Origin: Prinsepia uniflora
Taxonomy: Eukaryota > Streptophyta > Magnoliopsida > Rosales > Rosaceae
Length of the DNA stretch: 64,000 bases
Assembly: GCA_032719365.1 (NCBI GenBank)
Contig: CM064863.1
Span: 62,707,583 to 62,771,582 of the forward strand
Direction of reading: 5' to 3'
The translations under genes were made by a program, and so were the position numbers. Shown here piece after piece: positions 58,658 to 64,000 of this stretch; the stretch's first letter is position 1; every line of letters starts with the position of its first letter. Below the pieces are notes generated by a model. The model did not search any database, was not told where the DNA came from, and saw only the letters and a program-made list of their open reading frames with translations.

Positions 58658-58944
58658 AGACCATATCATAACTCTCACTCCTGGAATGTGCTCCCTATGG
58701 GGATACTCATTCTAGGTAGTGGATCGTGACTCTCCAGGTCGACGTCTAGAGGAGACAAATCAAATCATATGGATGGTTTATACATTTCAAATACTTTCTT
58801 TCTCAAAACATATTTCAACTAGGTTTCATACCTGATTCACCTCAACAGGATTCCTCGAATCCAATTCAAATCCATTTCACATGCCTCGGCCTAAATCCAC
58901 AGTTCAACAGGGTCTCAAGCTCGAATTCTCATTTCATAAACCAA

Positions 58945-59236
58945 ACTGGGAATTAAGCCCGATTTCACAATCCAACGGGGCCTCAAGCCCGATTTCACGA
59001 TCAACAAGGCCTCAAGCCCGATACCACAATGACGGGGCCTCAAGCCCGAAACCATAAATCAACGGGGCTTCGAGCCCGATTTCACAATCAAAGGGGCCTC
59101 AAGCCCGGTATTACAACTAACTGGGCCTCAAGCCCAAATTCGTAAACCAACGGGGCCCTCGGCCCGATCGTATAACTCAAATGGCATCTGGCCCGATTTC
59201 TCAACAAATCAAATGGACTCCAAGTCCGAGAGTTCA
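58945..59236 (-). repeat. About ten 28-30-base hairpin repeats
   Basis: Units of the form GGGGCCTCAAGCCCGATTTC. Stems vary: GGGC/GCCC with CTCAA loop, GGGCT/AGCCC with TCG, GGGCC/GGCCC with CTC, and GGACT/AGTCC with CCA. Confidence 0.8.
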
Positions 59237-60187
59237 TAAATCAATGGGTTTCATGCCCGATTTCATATTTATAAATCCAAAACTCATTCATCAAATCATC
59301 ATTGAAAACGCAGTACACAAAGGTACGACATAAAGTCGAAAACCTCGAAAAATGTGCAAATATGTCGATCCTAAGCTACCACAAATAATTGCACTCATGG
59401 AATCACAAAACATGTTCTAAAACAATTATAAAACATTTATGCATGCATCAGTTTAGAAAGAAGGGTCCACTCACATACCGTCCTAAATCGCGCCTCGATA
59501 CGCGCGCCATAAGCCTCTCACGAGCCAATCGTCACCTCGGAGGTTCCCGAACCTGTCCAAATTAATTTAGAGGGTTACTAACTACTTAAATAACCCTTCA
59601 CCGTATCCCCCTAATTTTCCAGAATTTTTAACTATTTTTAAAGTCAATCCTAAACCTTCGGACGTCCTGAACTATGCCAAAACGATGTCCGATCGACTCG
59701 AAACCAGTCCCAAAATGTTCGTTATGTCGAATAAATGAAATTACATGTTGGAACCACCCCCAAAAGATGGTCCATGCGCCCACAAGCACCTCCCAAAGGG
59801 GATGCGCGTGGTAGCCACGCACCAGCATATTGTTCATCTTCCTCCAGCGACAGACCGATTCGAACTAGGTTCCTGTGCGGCCGGTTCATCCCTATAACTC
59901 CTTCATTCTCGGTCCGTTTTCTTCCATTTCGATCCCATTCTTCCTATTTCATCAATTCCTATCTATTCATATCAAGAAACCCTAAGGAAAACATCTAAAA
60001 CCTAACGGTTTGATTTTCTTCCCTCACATTTCACTTCCCAGTTTCCTCCCCAGGGTCCCTCAGCCACTAACCAACACCAAAACTATCTTGAAACCTCCCT
60101 AGCACCTTAACAAACCCATTCTAATCATCTAAAACCGCCCTTAACGTCAAAAATCAAAAGGGATAGAAAATGGGCCAAAACTGATAC

Positions 60188-61100
60188 CTTGCACAACTAC
60201 TGCCTCAGTTGTCCGCCACATTTACTATCTTAATTGTCCACCATTACCACCACCTCAGTTGTCTAGCACAACTACTACCTCAGTTGTCCATCATGGCTAC
60301 CGCCTAAGTGTTGACCACTACTACGGCCTGAGTTGTCCACCACACCTACTTTCTCAGTTATCCAAAATGGTTACTGTCTCAATTTTCCATCATTGTTATC
60401 GCCTAAGTTTTCCACCACAAATACTGCCTTAACTATCCATCTAGGCTAAAGATGATCAACGATTTTGAGTATGCTAGATTCGAATCAGATGTCATCAATC
60501 ATAGAACTCCCCACTCGAGAGGTAGTGAACAACACCTGACAAGATCCTCTTAAGATCCTCAAGGCTGAACCAAATGGGTCCACCATGTGGACCTACCATT
60601 AGCCCATGCTCAAAAGACCTACTTTAGATTCGGGACCAGATGACAACCACCTACTAGGATACCACTCTACTACCTACCTCGATATTACTCAACTGGTACC
60701 ACTCACCCGGCAGTACCACTCACCCGAGTACCACTCAACTGCCAAATAGGGTACAACTTATCTAGTATGATTCACTCAGCGGTACCATTCACCCAGAAGT
60801 ATCACTAACCCAGTAGTACGACTCACCCAGCAATAACACTCACCCGATGGTACCATTTAACAACCTAGTATACAGTGCCTCACACCTTCCCATACAAAGT
60901 TTAAATGAGGGACACTTGTCATTCATCCCTTAGTGCATAAGGTCTCACCTTGGGAGCTTCCCTCCTACTTACTCATGTGGCATTATGCAGCGCTATTTAG
61001 AGTTCAAGGAACTAGGGGTCAGCCATAAGCACCAAGTTCTAGGGCACTAGCTCAACGTCTGAGTCGTCACCTCACCATGCCAATCTCGAGAACTAGAGCC
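60188..61100 (+). repeat. Layer-0 segment, copy B: minisatellite, TACCACTC array and promoter-like block
   Basis: The 25-base minisatellite runs from 60188 to about 60430, a unique block matches 54400-54578, a TACCACTCACCC array runs about 60665-60860, and ATAAGGTCTCACCTTGGGAG matches the block at 17825. Downstream to 61100 the match to 17390-17950 fades. Confidence 0.6.
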
Positions 61101-61756
61101 TTACTCCACATCTGAGACTGACTACCAACAATATTTATCCACAAACACATTCACACAATATCGAACAACATATGTCTATAATATATATAAATTTTTCAAA
61201 CAATTTCAATTTCACCTTTACCACATACATTCATTCCAAAATTCGTAAAATTCATCATCAATCATTGAATTCTCATAATGCGCCAATAATCATTTGGAAA
61301 ACCTAATTACGAATCATGGTCACATACATCACCCATTAAGTATGACTCTAAATTCAAGTCAAACCAAGTTTTTCAAACGAAACGTTAGTCCAAGCATTAT
61401 TCAGAACAAATTTGTGTACAAAAAATAGTTTCATAAAATTTCATATAACGAGTATTTCAAATTAATATAAATTCCCAAAAATCATCAATAACTATACGAA
61501 AACCAAATTCAATTTATTGTCATATAAATCATACAAGAACCTTGACTTATATTCCGAGTTATGTCCAAAATTCTAGTTAAGCCCAACATTCCAGAGTGAA
61601 CCTATTTATGAAAACATTTTTGCAAAACGAGTATGCCACATAATTCTATAAAATCCTTGAAAATATTTAAAAATTACGTAAGAAAATAATTTAAACATAT
61701 CATGTACAGGTCACATTTCGAGGGCAACATTTCAAAATCTAGCTATGATACCAAAT
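61101..61756 (-). other. AT-rich retroelement internal fragment with degenerate primer site
   Basis: AT-rich with no gene. It ends in GCTATGATACCA (61742-61753), one mismatch from the primer site seen in the other minus-strand elements, three bases before the LTR start at 61757. Some blocks (GAGTTATG..., TTAAGCCCAACATT) recall decayed LTR hairpin units. Confidence 0.5.
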
Positions 61757-63688
61757 TGACAAGACCCCTCCCTAATTTCCTTAGAAAACGGACCGGCCCT
61801 ACTCCCATCTGATAAGCCTTATCATACTAGGGATTTTCTTAATTACAAACTGCATTTATATCACAATAAATTAACCAAACACAATCCACTCTTACAGGAT
61901 ACCACCCACATTCAACCCACTCACCCCTTCAAGTAGTAGAATTTATTACTCCGACCGTAGCCGATCTTATTTTCGCTAATACAATTCCCATAATTTGCAA
62001 TTTTAATTATATCGTAAAATAACCATAAATATATAAAAAAAAAACAGCACATAAATCCTATATTGTTAAACTTACTTTACAAATCGTAACCATATATAAT
62101 TATTCTTGTAAAGAAAAGGTTTGTTCATCATAAACATCATTGTTGTTATCATGTCCTCATCATTTCATGTCAAAGCATTACCACCCATATATAATTGACA
62201 TCAATTATAAACAACTCATGTAATAGGGTCAATTTATCCCATAGTAATAGGATCCATATGCATACTTAATATTAAGTAAATCCAATCAATTAAATACATA
62301 CTTCTTATAACCATTAACCATATATCATCATTATGTACGTAACCGTAGCTTCACCATACTACACACACTCACCATAACATAATTCCATTTTTATAATATA
62401 CACGTTGCTAATATTAATCCCTAATTCATGGTAATTTCTTATTAAGTTCCCTTAACATCAACATAAGCCTAGGGCTTAATTTCCACAATTTCCCTTTTAT
62501 CATAATTCAAATTCATTACTATTCAAATATAGCAATAACTAAGTCCTTAATTTCCCCAAATTAATTTGGAATTTATTATAGTAATATATAACTTTGGACC
62601 CTTAATACTATACCCAATTGATACCCAATAAACTAGAAAATTTCATTATTGAATTCATAAAATCGTCACAAAGAACTTTCGTGTTGACCGGAGCTGGAGG
62701 AGATGCCGCATACACCCTCACGCAACGGTAAGTCCCCCCTGCGCGTGAGCTCCACGCACGTGTCACATGGTCGTCATCAACCTCTGTCTGCCTGGTTCAC
62801 AGTCTTTCAGGTCGTCCGACCCACGATCACGACCTGGCTAGCATTTCGCCATTTCTCAACCATTTTTTGTGTTTTAATCATCCAAATTCACCTAATGAAC
62901 TCCATGAGAGGATCTACGAGTTCAGAATGAAGGAAACTTACCTCAAAAGCGATGTTCAACAATCTCAGTTTTCGGCCATGGTATCCAGCAGCATTTCTTG
63001 CGTCCATACTCTCATTTTCTTAGCTTAGGACGATCGAAGGAGTTCACATAACTCCCTAACGTCCTTGGCCAGTGCGAAAAATCCTCGAACTCGTCCAAAC
63101 CTCTGCAGGCCATTCCTAAACCCCCCATGGGGTCTAATCATGGATACGACCAGGTATTACTTCACCTCCCTCAGTTCACTTTAATTTCACTTCTCACTTT
63201 CCTCTCTATTTCTTCTTACTCTACCCTCTTTTCTTGCCCAACCCTCTCTTTATTTTTATTTTCTTTATTTTTCTTCTAAATCAGCGATCGACCGCCAAAT
63301 TCCTTATGTTAACCACATACACATATATAGAGCTCTAGGTCGGTGTAATCAATTCTAGAAAATAATTATAGTCAATTCTAGACAATTCTAGTGTTCTCTA
63401 GAAATTACCAAAATGCCCTTGTAACCAAAATTACTAAAATACCCTTATACCATTTAGACCTCAAACAATTTTATTCAAACTTCATTTTTTGGCATGCCCC
63501 TTATCTACGCACTCAGGATGTCGAGACCTTCGTAATAGTCTTTTCGAATTTTCTAAAGAATTTCCCAGTAAAAAAGTCAGCATTTTGACTTTTGGTCAAA
63601 AAGTCAACTTTTTGACTTTCAGGAGTAAAATCGTCATTTCTCTTTCCATTTTTCAATTTTTATTTTTCTCGAGATTCAGGCCATTATA
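61757..63688 (-). repeat. LTR of an older, shorter family member
   Basis: 1932 bases, TGACAAGACCCC to GGCCATTATA on the plus strand. It follows the primer site in the right order for a 5' LTR. It keeps the GC hairpin (GCGCGTG-AGCTC-CACGCAC, about 62740-62758), the paired GTCAAAAAGTCAAC block (about 63590-63615) and the terminal pattern, but lacks a clear inverted-motif domain. The corresponding 3' LTR was not found. Confidence 0.6.
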
Positions 63689-64000
63689 GATTGGATGGGA
63701 GAAGACTCTCTCTCTCTCTCTCTCATAAGTCTCTCTCTCTTCATACCTCCACTTATGTATTATATATTTCATATAAACACCTATGTATTCTCATACTCAT
63801 ATACAATACAAACACTACGATTGACGTAGCCCTATTTATAGGGTGAACCACAATAAATCTTAGTGTTAAATGTTTGATTTATATTAGATGTTCTTACCTC
63901 ATACATCGATCTATTTTAAATCTTCAACATCATTCACATTGTCCACCAGAATTTAAGATTATATTTAGGGAACATTTACCTCCCAAGAATAAGAATAGGT
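63689..64000 (+). repeat. Layer-0 LTR 3' part, second copy, with (CT)n run
   Basis: Matches 42985-43200 in order (GGGAGAAGACTCTC, CACCTATGTATTCT, AATCTTAGTGTTA). A CT microsatellite lies at about 63706-63724. After about 63943 the sequence departs from the other copy; no primer-like motif follows before the window ends. Confidence 0.55.

Larger units (their letters stand above)
54579..60187 (-). mobile_element. Truncated LTR (U3 end missing), split by a solo LTR
   Basis: The pieces are 54579-54838 and 58147-about 60187. It starts TGATAGGACCCGTCCC on the plus strand. The hairpin domain (58454-59236), the GC hairpin GCGTGG-TAG-CCACGC (about 59804-59818) and homology to the LTR at 60-2982 are clear as far as about 60170. 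The last roughly 770 bases (the U3 end) are missing, and the sequence jumps to a second copy of the flanking 25-base repeat. No matching target duplication was found. Confidence 0.7.

Overview
The window looks like nuclear DNA of a flowering plant, most likely a eudicot. The evidence is one intron-containing bHLH transcription factor gene, a decayed WAT1/EamA transporter gene, a hAT-type MITE, and very large plant LTR retrotransposons. Species cannot be read from the sequence; a woody rosid such as a Rosaceae is only a guess. About 85% of the window is LTR retrotransposon sequence. There is one apparently intact cellular gene (bHLH, minus strand, 13225-15459) and one pseudogene (9825-11289).

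Layout. 1-9409 is a plus-strand non-autonomous element whose first visible LTR has internal sequence on both sides, so it belongs to a tandem LTR-internal-LTR-internal-LTR array. 9410-17389 is the only low-repeat island: WAT1-like pseudogene, hAT MITE (11918-12626), bHLH gene, then an unresolved repeat-rich stretch. 17390-64000 is a stack of insertions. An old element of another type (layer 0) carries a solo LTR 17951-42761 (L1). L1 holds another LTR 19400-42390 (L2), which holds a full minus-strand element 20527-41131 (L3). L3 holds both a full minus-strand element 24246-33959 (L4a) and a plus-strand solo LTR 37317-39943 (L4b). Further right, a very young full element 44480-54022 and a truncated LTR 54579-60187 (itself split by a solo LTR 54839-58146) also sit in layer 0. 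An LTR fragment 61757-63688 follows. Target-site duplications are readable for most of these (TAAGG, TTATA and TTTAT perfect; others with one change).

The large elements form one superfamily. LTRs are about 1.9-3.3 kb, start TGTAA(C/T)GRCC and end TGTCA. The primer site is TGGTATCAGAGC (initiator-Met tRNA type), the polypurine tract follows AATTTCGAGGACGAAATT, and the internal domain is 3.3-3.7 kb with no gag-pol. They fit large retrotransposon derivatives (LARDs) related to the Tekay/Del chromoviruses and must borrow proteins from autonomous relatives.

The most unusual signal is in these LTRs. Each carries a domain of about 0.7-1.4 kb bounded by an inverted 11-12 base motif (TGTGAGTGGAC ... 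GTCCACTCACA), with TGCATGCA motifs just inside both ends. The domain is packed with short perfect hairpins. Stem sequences differ between units and between elements but stay self-complementary, while loops often stay constant (for example GGGCC-GGA-GGCCC beside GGACC-GGA-GGTCC). This covariation pattern suggests selection on RNA or cruciform structure, and I know of no described function for it.
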